From contig JANFOG010000001.1 of NCBI GenBank assembly GCA_024336345.1, positions 3,534,001 to 3,598,000 on the forward strand: DNA of 64,000 bases, written 5' to 3'. This DNA comes from Mariannaea sp. PMI_226 (Eukaryota; Ascomycota; Sordariomycetes; Hypocreales; Nectriaceae). A model generated the notes under the pieces. The model had not been told where the DNA came from. It ran no database searches and saw only the letters and a program-made list of their open reading frames with translations. Below, one piece after another: positions 44,300 through 56,600 of this stretch (within the stretch, counting starts at the first letter, position 1; each line of letters opens with the position of its first letter). Made by a program: the position numbers and the translations under genes.

Positions 44300-45395
44300 T
44301 TAGGAGATGCTCTTCACAAGATCCACTAGCTTCTTAGACATCTCTTCTGCATCACCTGGGAATCTCGCGCTAATGTAGTTATAATGCTCATCTTCCACCA
44401 CGAACCTAATCAAACTATTGTCAGACACGAGGCCCTCTTGGACCAACATGCATGGCGGTATATGGGGCATATGCACTTACGGTGACAATTGGAGGCTACA
44501 TTTGTATTGCTTATCGGGTTCATTCAAGCAGGCCTTAATCTGTGCAGAGACAGCGTCAATACCAGTCACTTTTGTCCAAAAAGAGGGTGAACTCAATCGC
44601 CCAATCTGTAAGGGGTAGAGTTTCGCTCGGCTTACAGTGTCCTCGACATCCTCACTCCCAGCACCATACGTCTTGTAGTAATCCCCCAAAAACATCCGTG
44701 TGCCCCAGAAAGCCAGCTGCTCAAACCGGGCTGGCAGGGTTGTAGTGGAGCACTCAGAGAGCAGGCTCTTCCCGTCAGCCTGCTTCGCATTCGCTAACAC
44801 GAGGACGCCATGGCAGATCGCGCCAACAGCCTTCAGACCCCCGGGTCGTCGCGTGCCAGGGAAGAAGGCGGCCAAAAGCTCGTGAACCGTAGGTGAGTCG
44901 AGAATCTGTTTAACAGCCTTGTCGTGACCACCTGGCAGGAAAACCAGAGCAAATTGATCTAGGGAAAAGCCTGGTGCGGACCACGCCAGTGGATGTTGAC
45001 ATGCCTCCGACTCTACCATGGTGTTGTATTCTCGTATGACGGATCTCTTGGCACCCTAAAGAACGACCGCAGTTTGTATTAGCGGCATCGGTGGGTGGTT
45101 ACAGGTGACGCACTGCCGGTGAGGCGCGTTCTGGGGAATTTTGGAGCTTACTAGCAGTTTTTGGCCAAGGCCTTTAAGCAGAACTTTGTCGCATTCTGGA
45201 GATTTGCCATTTTCTGTTGCGAATTGGACCTCAAAGCCTGCGTTTTTGAAAGCAGTATAGGGAACAGCAGTCTCTATCGGTGAATTTTCGGTCAACCCTG
45301 TAGCTTCAATTGACGTTTGCAAGTCCTTTCCATGGCCTACCTGTAGGGTCGTGGCCATAGTCTGCCATCAGGATGAGAACCTTTGGTGTCGTCAT
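44300..45395 (-). CDS. DJ-1/PfpI (ThiJ) family protein
   Basis: Four minus-strand exons: 45395-45341, 45273-45152, 45055-44481 and 44405-44300, giving 285 aa. The start MTTPKVLILMADYGHDPTE continues into TAVPYTAFKNAGFEVQFAT, a Rossmann-like opening of the family. The nucleophile elbow is AICHG with Cys140, preceded by FLPGGHDK (the GGH/D region of Hsp31-like members). A conserved-looking C-terminus (FVVEDEHYNYISARFPGDAE) is recovered only by the last splice. Relatives act as glyoxalases, deglycase-like or stress chaperones; a role in handling reactive carbonyls or stress is inferred. It is longer than single-domain DJ-1 (about 190 aa) and closer to Hsp31/GATase1-like fungal members. Confidence 0.9.
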
Positions 45396-46908
45396 GGTAA
45401 AATGCTGCAAGCCAATTGGGTGCCTAGACTGATGCGTACGTATGCAAGCACGCTATGGATTCCTGAGCAATGCTGCAGCCTAGAAGCCAAGACTTGGTTC
45501 CTCCAGTGAAAACTATTGCTTCCGTGAGGGGCGAATGAGGGACTTGAAGTCGAAGAGGAACAAGAGGAGGGGTTTCCGACAAAGATGGTGGAAATCTTGA
45601 GATTGAGCGGTGAAAAGAGCGCGCTGGCTGAATCAGTTCAGGGTAAGTAAGTTGGTTTCTATTTGGGGAGCACCTACTCTTAGGGAACCAAGGGACCACC
45701 TTGTAGGTTACCACTTTGCACAGCAGGACAAACCCGCCTCAAATTTGCGTTATCGGGGAGCTCGCTTCGTCGCATTACCGCTTTAGTTAAATGGCCGAGG
45801 ATGGAATTCTTTTGCCGTAATCACATGAAGATTTTTCGGTGTGAGGGGTAGAATACAGCGACAAAGACACCATGTTTCGTTCCTGAATTGCTCTCACATG
45901 ACCCAACGCGGGCCGCTTGACTTCTTTGAGGTGACTGGTGAAACGGAACCCTGCTTGTTTGTTCTTCGTCCCTTTCACATAGCGGACATATACAGACGAA
46001 ACGGTAAAATGGGTTGTTTCAATGAATGAGTATTTACTACTTGATAACCTGTAGTGTTTATCATCAAGGGTGACATAGGTATATCATCTACGATAGGAGC
46101 TCTTCAAGTTGTGTTGAAGGAAATTGCCTTCACAGTGGCATCATTTTCGCACCCAGTTTCGAGGGAACTGTTTGAGCCATCCTTCTAATGTCAAGTTGTA
46201 AAGATAGAGGCCTACAAAATATTTACGTCATTAACCATACGAACACTTTCCCATTATTCAGAGATATACCATCCCAATGGCTTTCTCGCCCAATGGTAGG
46301 GCGGATCCCGCTACCTAACACCTTGACAACAATTCCATAGCAACAAACCATCGTTGTGTCACTTTTATTCTCTCTTTAAAGCTCGCGTGTAAGGTAATAT
46401 GAGCATCAAAATCTACCCAGTCATAACTTTTTACGTTTTCCTCTTGCTAATATGAGTACGGGACTGGTAAATCCACCATGTACTAGAACTGAAAGGCCAA
46501 CTGGGCAGTCATAAGAAATTGGTACCTGGAAAAGTGGCCATAATTTAGAAAGAACAGAGTTTCCCTCTCTTATGAGAACTATATTTTGAATATATTTGCA
46601 GGATAACACATTAAAGTAGGACCGAACAATGCTGGAGTCCGAACATACGTCTGTAAGTTAGAGATATAGATCGAGTAGAAGGAGACGGATCGGACAAAAT
46701 GAGCTTCATGGTTGACATGACCAAGTAATTTTCAAATACCCCTCTTCACATATGGTTAGCATAATATCATCGATAGCTATCGGCACCATGCAACTTGTAT
46801 GTCTCATTCGATGAAGTCTCATCAGTCACAAATAATAAGACATAATCAACTCGTTTATCGTCGTGGCGCCCAACTGTCATTTTTGATACCCTCATCACTT
46901 TTTTTTAC

Positions 46909-48121
46909 AAGTTTCAGAAGGCTTGCTATGACATCCCCATCGTCTACAATTTCCATGATGTTGCTAATGGCTGCACACAAGGGGGACTATTTTCACTCAA
47001 TCTCTCCGACTGTGAAGGTTTCCAAAGCACTGTTCGTGTGCCCATGTATAGTACGACATCCATTTTTCCTTGCCTATTATGGAAACTTCAAGCCAGTTAT
47101 CTATGAAAGCCAAGACGACGTTGAAACGGCAAGTTCAATACCGCTCAAATATGATTCAATCAGCAAGGTCCCCCTAGGATCTCAGCCTGCCCCTGCCAAA
47201 GCTATGTCTATGTGGCTTCAATTAACATCAGGAAAGTCACTTGCATAGATGAGTAGATGATTCATCCGTATGGCGAATCCTGCTTGGGGCACCTACCAAG
47301 ATCGACGGAATTATTTGAGAAGCAAGAGGCTGACAAGAGGCCGACGATAATCAAGACGGTATTTATGTTTGTGCGGATAAGTAGAGAGACCTTGTATCCA
47401 TGTTGGTTAAGAAATACTGAAGAACTGAGTGGCATGGGTCCTCACGCTCTGAACAAGGGTAGTGGCCACAATGGCTCTGTCCATCTAGTAGCGGCTCTGG
47501 ACTCTTTGATAGATTAGTACGTGAAATTATTCTGACATTTGTAGCGCCTTCTATAATCCCTGTGTAACAGCAGTGAGAGATTATGGTACCGTGTTATGTC
47601 AATGTACTGAGCTTTGCAGCTGGCTATGAGAATACGAAACGTGGAGCTGCCTGAAGGGGAGTGCAATATTTCATGCGAAGTGGAAAGACACTCTATTGAG
47701 TGACCATGGTTGGCATCCATGAATAACCATTGATATTATTGATTTGCGCTATTGAGTCGGCGAATTATCCTTGGTAACATAGTATACGTTCACCTAATTG
47801 AAACAGAGAGGTTCCGTTGATTTTTTTTTGGCGACGAGGATATGATGGAACTCGAGTTATCAAGTAGTTCACAGTCCATGGACAGGGCAGCTTCGAAATT
47901 GGATTAGGAACTATTATGATGAGACGCCGAATAGGAAAAGGCTCTTAAACGACCTACATCAACTGCTGGAAGTGAACGCCGAGTCAGGGTTCATAGTAGA
48001 TACCGCAAGTCATGAACTGCGTAGCCACAAGAAAGAAGAGGGAATTATGCTGACTGCTATATCGACAAGGGAGAGGGACTTGACTGCTGTCGTCACTAGA
48101 TACAGATTTGCGAACGTATGA
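46909..48121 (+). pseudogene. Degenerate coding remnant, several frames
   Basis: Four segments with protein-like composition follow each other on the + strand in different frames. 46909-47106 is open and ends in TGA (contains GGLFSLNLSDCEGFQS). 47257-47517 contains RPTIIKTVFMFVRISRETLY. 47609-47722 reads protein-like but has an internal TGA. 47846-48121 is 91 codons open (contains WTGQLRNWIRNYYDETPNRK and ends TRYRFANV). No ATG opens the last segment. I recognise no family. The pattern fits a gene broken by stops and frameshifts, or exons whose introns I could not place. Confidence 0.35.
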
Positions 48122-48944
48122 TATATAATAGGCAAAAAGTACTCCCTCTGGCATTACCCATTACCCGAGAGTTACTTAGTATGATAGTGGCAAGGTAAGT
48201 GTCGGTTCTCCAGGTCAATATCGATAGTGGTACCCCGGAGGCTGATCAGTAGAGGAGTGGTGGAAACGGATTATACCTGTCGTACAAGCAAATGACTCTG
48301 CAATTGAAAGGCTGGAGCTGCCAATGGGAGTAGTTCGAGAAAAGATCACACTGGAATTGACCCTATTTGCAAATTTCGAAATATCCTCTCGTGCTTCTCT
48401 AGTCTATCACATCCGTCATAGCAAGATTTAGCTTATTGAAGCAATTATTCTTTAATACGATACGATCACAAGACCTAAGTAGAATTTTGGTCATATCTAC
48501 CTCACGCCACTTTTGTACATAAGGAGGAGGGCTCGAAGATGCATGTCAAATAATGTCTTCTGAAAATCATATTATTAGTTGGCAGACGTTTGCCCATCAT
48601 TATTCAACTTCAGTAGCTGTATACTGAGCAATATTTGATTTCCTGGTTTCTTTTGTATATTATCAGACTTATTCAAAAATCAAGTAACACAAAATCTTTT
48701 TTTTATTTGGCAAGGAGTTCAAACAGCCTGGATCGTATACCCCAAATACATTGCTTTTTGCGTTTTTTTACGAATATTTCATCTTGTTGTGAAGTGAAGG
48801 CTTTAGAAGGACATTGCGCTGAATTTCAGACAAGAGACACTGTCAATTCATACGCATTTGCTCTCACCTCACATTGTTTCCTGAGATTAGATAACTATTA
48901 CCAGACAGAGAATCTTGAGCTTCTCACAAAGCTGATGTAGACTG

Positions 48945-49530
48945 GTGAGTATGGATCAAGGGCTTTCAAATATCAAATGTCATATGTCTATCTCATTACA
49001 CGGCATTCAGTCATCAAGGTCGTTGACGTACATCAATGAACAGCGTATAATCGTCATATCTCGGCGGCGAAAGACACTGCCAGTATTGGCAATACAGTTC
49101 CAGTCGGCTGACGATCCAAAACTGCAACAGAGAGAAATTTCCTGGTTGGAGGCCGTAGATCAGTACAACTTGTCCATCTTCTCTGCGTATAGCAATTCAA
49201 AGTGGAGAAAGAAGACGAGGCGAAAGCAAGGCTGTGTTCAAGAAGCAAGGCAACCAAATTGCAGATTGTGGATGAGCGCTATGACTTCATACCTCACAAG
49301 GCGGCGGCGGCCATTCCAGAGGCCACATGAGAATGAGATCACGTGGCAAATTTCAAGTATCTAAATGGATCCCTTGTGCAAATACTATACACAAGAACAA
49401 AGTAAATCTACATGTCGAGCTCGAGTCCATTGAAGCACTATGTTTCTCCATTGCGAGATGCGAAGTTGTTCCAAACATCTCTTGTGAGGCCGCTAGAACC
49501 ATCACAGAGAAAGAGGGGCTAAGCTGGTAA
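48945..49530 (+). pseudogene. Possible second coding remnant
   Basis: An open frame from 48945 reads protein-like to about 49200 (LQQREISWLEAVDQYNLSIF). Protein-like composition then moves to another frame at 49202-49330 (KATKLQIVDERYDFIPHKAA, ending TGA) and to a third at 49327-49530 (VNLHVELESIEALCFSIARC). No matching introns were found. Family unknown; may be decayed coding sequence. Confidence 0.25.
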
Positions 49531-51530
49531 ACAATCGCACACGGTGGCTACACGAGCGCAGGGAAGATATAATCGGCGGTAATATTGTATTTACCATCGA
49601 ATATTAAATCCACTTCCAGAAGATTTTACAATTGCCCAGGATAAAAAATGGAGCAGCAGGATGGAAGTGGCAGGTAGGCCTCATACCTGCAGTAAGGCTG
49701 ACAGCTTGGCAGATTTGAAACGGAGGTAACGGGTATGTAACGGGTTTGGAGCGAGGCGGGTTCGATACGCCCGCCCCCTGGCACAAACGACCACGGTGAT
49801 GTCTCAAGGTATGACCGAACGAATTGGTTCCCGTCGCTATACGCTGCAGCCAAGTGAAGTGAAAGAGTAGTGCTGGTGCAGCAGCCTATACGTACCAAGA
49901 TCCACCCAACACTTTGTTGTGTCTCAGCAGCGAACACAAACTCAGCACCAGACACAAACAGAGGAGAGGACACAGAACATGGAAATGGCCGAGCGAAACA
50001 GGAACTTTTCTCCGTATTACTCGTATAACTGTGGACTTTGGTACTTCACCGACACCGCCGGCATCACACAGCCACATCCACGATTGCCCATTGGTACCGG
50101 TACTACCATAGTGCATTTGCCCAGTGAGTTGGCACAGCAAATACGTGTATGGTTACCGCCAACTGGCACTACGGACATCTGATTCGTGCGCGGATAGCCC
50201 AATCTTTGAAGGCAGGGCTGAGTCAAGGGGACCTGGATCCTGTGGTAATCAATAATACACAGTGCATAGTAAATGAGCCCACCGGACTTCAAGCTTATTC
50301 AACCCCGGTCAACCGCATTGAGCCTTGCATGACGCGATGCCATTTTAAGACGCTGGCTGCTTGGGAATTATGCACAAGGAACTTTTCACGGGCGAATGAA
50401 ATAAGAGCGTTAGAGGCGAAGCCATGATTGATGCATCATCATTTTGTGAGCTAACAAACACGGGTAATTATGCATCGAACAATTGCGATGGGCAGCAAAG
50501 CAAGTGCAATGATGGCGAACCAGCTCGGGCGAGATTAGCGTCTTTTCCTTCGCTGGGTTGCTCTGCACCTACACAGCAGTATCTGATCAAAGGTGGAATC
50601 ATACTGCGAGGAATGCGCAGCCAGTCCACGTGAGAATTTCTTAGGTTATCAATAGTTGTCGGGTGCAATTAATATCTGTGCTGACCCAACGTCCACAACG
50701 GAGGCTTGGATTCCGCTGCCTGCAAAGGTCGAGAGAGAGGCATTTTCCGATTATTGTTCCATCCATTTTGCCTGGTCATCTTCGGAAAGTCCACCTCCAA
50801 GATTCAAATTGTAGAGAGCAACCCTAGCAGGCGGTATCGCCACCAATTCATCTTCAACGCATCATCACCACATAGTATCACGATCACCACTACGATCACT
50901 GCCCTTGGTATCACCTGCTCTTGCCCACACCTGCGCCGCAAGTGCTCCGTATTAGTCTATCCGCTTCTCAACGGCGCAGAAGGGGGTCGATCCAAGGGAG
51001 ACGGCAACCTTTAGCACAGCCAGGCGACACAGACCGTACTGTCACATGGTTGAGCTGTTGAGCAGTAACTGGCCTTGCCCCAGTTCGCAGCAGCCTACTG
51101 GGCGGAATACGTCTAAATTACCTGGTACGTGGGTAATTACAAATGGGTACCTATGAAGTAAGATACTTCAGGTACCAAAACACCGTTGTCCTTAGTGCCT
51201 GTGCCTAGTACTCAGCACAATTACGCCACCCAACCCCCAGCATCGGGGCCCGGACCAACCTCTGACAATCACCGACTAGCTAGCACCTGCTTAGCCTAAG
51301 GTCCCTTTCTTCACGGGCGCTCCGCCCTTGCCACTTTATAAAACAAAAGGATCTCTCTTCCGACGACCCTGCCAACGACCCATTGTCCGTCGCCAGCATT
51401 TCGAGCCTTTTTTTCCCTGCTTCGTTTGTCGCATCATTCAAGACAACAGGCATCTTTTGCTATTCCCCCGGCGGCATCCTTCTATCATCGTATTTATTTA
51501 CACCACGAGAACACAACTATCGAGGCAACC

Positions 51531-52458
51531 ATGCGGCCCGACTTCGCTCTCTTGGCATTTTCTCTTTTCGCTTCGGCCTCGGCGTCAGCCATCGACCCTT
51601 CCAGCAATATCAAGAACAGGGATCTGGCCGCGAATACCGAGGAACATGATCTATTCAAGCGTCGCGGTGGTGGTGGAGGAGGCGGTCGCGGAGGCGGAGG
51701 TGGTGGAGGTGGGCACAGCACAAGCTCTGGTAAAAAATCATCAAGCTCATCCTCAAATTCAGGCAAATCCAGCGGAAGCAAGTCCAGCGGAAGCAAATCC
51801 GGCTCAAAGAGCAGCAATTCCAACAGTCAAAGTAATTCAAACACGTAAGTGAAGCCACCGCCAACTCTTCCCTGCCGCAGAGCATATCACTGACCTACTG
51901 TCTTCCAGTCGCTCAAACTCTGGTGGCTCTTCATCTTCTGGCTCTGGTCCTCCCCCCACCTACGGCGGCGGTAGATACTATCCTGGAGGAGCTGCAGTCC
52001 CATATCGCGCGGGCAGTAAGACGCCTGGTGGTATTGTTCCATTCGTCTTGGTTGGCAGTGCCCTCGCTTTTTGGCCTGGCGTTTGGCTTTACGGCGCGTA
52101 CATGTACCACTACAACAACCCCTACCATTACTACAATGCCTCCAGCAAAGCGAACGAGACTCGCGACGTCATTTGCGGATGCTCTTACTATGGTGTGTGT
52201 GGGTGCAACGACAACAACGATACCAGCTACTATAATGAACTCATCGGCAACGGAAGTTACGCCAGTCTTAACAAGTCGATTGTCGACGTCGCGAAAGTCA
52301 ACGGGACCGAGACCATCCTCATCAACGGCACCCTTCCCAATGGTACTACTGTCAAATCCGATGACTCTGCAGCAGGCGGCGGTCTGCATTCTTTGATTGA
52401 AGCACTTGGTTTCTGGCCCGCCATCGCCGCCGTTCTGGCCACTGTCTTTCTGGCTTAA
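51531..52458 (+). CDS. Gly/Ser-rich secreted, putative GPI-anchored surface protein (DUF7732-like)
   Basis: Two exons (51531-51844, 51909-52458) across a 64-nt intron (GTAAGT ... TTCCAG), giving 287 aa. Residues 1-20 are a signal peptide (MRPDFALLAFSLFASASASA). A KR dipeptide at about residues 43-44 is a likely Kex2 site, followed by a Gly-rich run and a long Ser/Gly/Lys low-complexity stretch through the exon junction. The folded part contains a hydrophobic patch (IVPFVLVGSALAFWPGVWLY), then a Tyr/Asn-rich segment and a Cys-rich motif (DVICGCSYYGVCGCNDNNDT), with several N-glycosylation sequons (NGT, NGS, NKS). The C-terminus is hydrophobic (LGFWPAIAAVLATVFLA) after small residues, as in a GPI-anchor signal. 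Related fungal proteins are uncharacterised cell-surface proteins. Confidence 0.85.
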
Positions 52459-53105
52459 AACGATCGGATATCTCGTTTTCTCTTCTTTTTCTTTTCTTTC
52501 GCGATGTTCAATGATTGAAAGTATATCCTTACGACTTGGTAACGAAACGACTTTTGTTTTTCAGTTCTAGAACGGTCCTGGAAGCGACCTGACAGGAGGT
52601 GACCAGTGGCGTCTTGGTTGGCGTTCTATTACGCCTTGATTCTTTAGAGTATCGGTTTCAGAAACCCAGGGAAATAATGCGTGTTGCTCGCCTCCGTTTT
52701 TGTTTCTCGTTATTTATTTTCCTCTACGATTTTCTTTTTTTGAAGGAGGGGGGGAGTAAGTTTTTTTTTTTTTGGCATCCATTCTCTTGCAAAAGATAAA
52801 CGCGACTTGAGCAGACTCTTAGCGCAACTCCCTTCTTACTGTTAGTAAGAAGTTGGCGAATGATTAGGGAATAAAAAGCCAATAGGTCATCAGCCAAACT
52901 TTAATCCAGCTTCTTAACGCGTCGCAATCCCATCTCAAGCCCTCCTGCCCAGATTGTGATTGTTAGAACATGGACCCAAAAGACATTCAGAGGTTTTATG
53001 TGTAGTGTCCAAGTAATATGGTAACATGTGTTTCGTCTTGGAGCACAATTGTAGTGGGGGACGCCGTTGAAACCATTATGAAAGCATTTCAGCGCCAATT
53101 TTTTT

Positions 53106-53151
<46 letters not shown>

Positions 53152-53600
53152 GTTTATTCCCCAACTCTTCTAGATAAGGCAATCAATCCCTCACTCTAAT
53201 ACGTCTGTAAATATCGGTGCAAACTTATAAGGTTGCGGTGCCTGAGGACTTGTCTAACGGCGTCAAATGTTCGAGTGCGCCACGCTCTTTCAATGAATGC
53301 GGGTAAGCTTTAACGCACAGACCATGTTGCGTCTCTATCCTCTCCTACGCGCATTCGCTGACTCAGCCTCACATGGTTGCCGCAATCTGCCCCAAGCCGC
53401 GACCGTGAGCGTGAAAGCAACCTCATTCAGGACAAAGGGTTTCCGCTGCTCGCCGCACTGCAAACTCCTTCCACCTTTCGTTAGCCCTTCGTCCAGAAGT
53501 GACGCCAGAACACCGGTCGATAGACAAAGAATGATATAAGAACCGAAACCCTGCTGCGGCTTCGAGAGCTGTTACGAACGGACTCCGCTACCTTTTGACG
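52459..53600. other. Intergenic between surface-protein gene and TAF1
   Basis: 3' flank of the surface-protein gene with T-rich stretches, then a 43-nt poly(T) tract and the TAF1 promoter. An open frame at 53297-53539 has no domain and is read as leader. Confidence 0.5.
53108..53150. repeat. Poly(T) tract, 43 nt
   Basis: Uninterrupted 43 T, preceded by T-rich sequence with two C. Ends 450 bp upstream of the TAF1 start. Poly(dA:dT) tracts exclude nucleosomes and are common in fungal promoters, so a promoter role is plausible; length is prone to sequencing error. Confidence 0.9.
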
Positions 53601-56600
53601 ATGGCTGAGGAAACAGAGTTCTCGTCATTTGACGAGAATGCCTGGAAGGCTCAGGATGAAGCCGATCAGCGCGAAATCGCCCGCTTGCTCGAGCAAAGTC
53701 AGGATGGTGGTAACAACGACCGTCTCAAACTCGATGACAGGCCTTTTGACCAGTCTGGCAAGGCTGATGACGCGATGGACTTTGAGGATATCAGCGATGA
53801 CGATCTTCCTGAGGAGGAGGAACCAAGCGCCGGTACCTCCATGGAGATCCCGGGACTTACTGATGATGGAGGAACTAGCAACGATCCGGATGACTTGTTT
53901 GGCGAGGGAGCATCTTCACCCATCGACCCTATTCTTGGCCCCCCCTCTCCTGCGCCTCATGTCCGCGACGCCGATGCTGGCGAAGATACCCAGCCGATAG
54001 ATGCGAGCCTCAGCTTCCCTGGTATCAACTTTGATCCTGAACCTCACTTGAATGGTGCCAACCAAGACCCCGACATCCCCGCCCCCGCCGAGACGGTCGA
54101 AGATCTTTTGAAAGCCACCTGGCCGGCTTTCAAGAAGGGCCATATTTTGACGTGGAGTGAACTCATACCCCCAAAGAAAGCCACGTGGAAGGAAAAGAAA
54201 CCAGTTAAGAAGCCCAAACACCTGGTTACTAGCAAGCTCACGCTGGAGCTTGCCCCTGATCAGGAGAAACTCTTCAGGATTCCGGGCCCTGCCACAACAA
54301 GTCGGAAACGACCCCAAGATGCTGAAGCAAGGGGCTTCGTGATTTGCGGACAGGATGAATCTGACGAATCCAAAAATGTGGTCCAATTTGATCTCGACCA
54401 TGAATCCGATTCTGAAACAGTGGCAGGCTTTACGCTCCGAGATATCGAATTAGCCTGCGAGGACTGGGGTGCTGACATTGAAAAAGTGGAAGCGGATTTC
54501 AAGGCACGCCAGGTTGCCGCAGAGCAGGAGTTGCTCCAGTCACGCAAACGAGTAATTGAGGAGCAAGATGATGAATGGGATGCTGAATTTTTGATGGATA
54601 TGGACGACACACAACCACGTCCCAGGAAGCGCAAGGCGGTTAACCTTGGACTGCCTGATATTCCGAGATACTCCGCTCCCAACTTCGACAACTTTGAGGA
54701 GGCAACACAACGAGGTGCGAAGCGGGTTCATTTGGATATGAGCGACCCGTATCTACTTTTGGAAAATCAAGACCTGCAACGTGCTGCGAAGAGACCGCGA
54801 CAGGAGACCAAGCTTAAGCGTATGGCGAACGGCAATCTGGGTAGGGATGTCTCTCAGCGATTCAACATTTCGAATGATGAGGCATATGAGGCTCTTAAGG
54901 AGAACCACCAGAGCAAAGTGCGTGCCACTCTTGGAAACATCTCAGTCGAACACAGTATGCCCGCGATCAAGCTCTCATGGCCGTACTACAAAGTTAAGCT
55001 CGGCGGTACAACCGATGAGTACCATCGCCCTCGTTTCAGATACAGGAAGTTTGTTGGTCACATCATCAAATTTGATAAGCCTGGGCATCACAAGCGGAAA
55101 CAGATGAAAGGGAAGGCCCATGAGGTCTTCATCAAATCCAAGGACCTCAGCATCAGCGACAATTCGACCGCCGTTCTGTTCGAGTACTGTGAACAGAGAC
55201 CACGCGTACTGAGCAATTTCGGAATGGGTAATCGCATGATCAACTACTATCGGAGGAAGGACAACAGCGAAGACGAGCAGTTGCCGAAACAGGATCTTGG
55301 AGAGTATCGCTTCTTATTGCCCGAAGATCGATCACCTTTCTCCCTTTTTGGCACAGTCGATGCTGGTGAGACGGTACCCACACTTCACAACGAAATGTAT
55401 CGCGCACCAGTCTTCAAGCATAACCCTCGCAATACCGACTTCCTAGTTGTCCGTAGCACAACCGGCGAGCATGGTTCTAAGTGGCATTTGCACAAGATTG
55501 ATCATCTCCATGTAGTGGGGCAACAGTTTCCATCGGTCGAAGTCCCGGGACCGCACAGCAGAAAGGTTACGAACGCCTCGAAGAACAGGATGAAAATGCT
55601 TGCGTTCCGCATGATTCGACACAGTACATCGGACAACTGCCAACTTTCGGACATTACGAAACACATTGCGGAATCAACCGACACGCAAAATCGTCAAAAG
55701 TTGAAGGAATTCCTCCAGTATGATAGAGAAAGCGGCGAGAAGGGTATGTGGCGTCTCAAGCCCGGAGAAATTCTCCCCGATGAGAGCACAATTCGCTCCA
55801 TGATCAAACCCGAGGAGGTATCTCTTCTTGATGCCATGCAACTGGGCATCAAGGAGCTTGAGGACGCCGGATATGACCCAAGGAATGCAAATATCGAGGA
55901 TGATACCGGGATGCAGGAAGCGGATGCCGAGGAGGAAGAGGCCGACGATGATGGCAGCAGAGTCGCCAAGGCTGCCAAGAAGCAGGCTGAGAAACAAGAA
56001 GAAACATTGGCAGACAAAATGGCGCCTTGGAAGACAACCAAAGCTTTCATTGATGCTTGTGCTCAAAAAGCCATGCTTCAGCTGCACGGCGAAGGCGATC
56101 CTACGGGCCATGGCCTTGGTTTCAGTTTCATCAGAACATCGATGAAAGGTGGGTATATAGAGGCAGTCCAGGGACCATTCGCATCATCTGCAGATGCAAT
56201 GGAGAGAGAGAAGAGGGCCAATGGCGGACATGCTTACAATGTCAAGAAGCAGCAGGCTATGTATGAGGAAGGCATCCGCGAGATCTGGGAGAAGCAGAAA
56301 ACAACACTGTCGGACCCTGAGGTTCACGATGACAAGGATGTTGCGGTGACAGAGGACGAAGACGACAGATTCAACGTCCAGTCTGTTGCGACGCCGGCTC
56401 ACTTCGACGATGGAACCAGCCAAATTAGTGGTTTGACTTCAGCTAGCCGGCACTCCAAGCGCGCGATCCGTATCACCCGTGAAGTCAGGATGGCAGATGG
56501 CTCTGTTCAAAGCCGAACAGAGATTGTGCATGATCCGGTAGTCATCTCGCAGTATATGAAGCGGAGAACTGAGGCGGATCTGGAAATGAGAGAGTACGTG

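Larger units (their letters stand above)
45396..51530. other. Gene-poor 6.1-kb AT-leaning region
   Basis: No intact gene supported. AT-leaning from about 45.8 to 49.6 kb, then more balanced. Several coding-looking but broken frames lie at 46.9-48.1 and 48.9-49.5 kb (listed separately). TTCCATCTTT- and pyrimidine-rich sequence after 51.3 kb is the leader of the gene starting at 51531. Confidence 0.45.

Noticed and set aside
49741..49800. GGGTTCGATACGCCC word resembling a tRNA B box
   Set aside because: T stem does not pair with a 7-nt loop and no A box or acceptor stem is found upstream.
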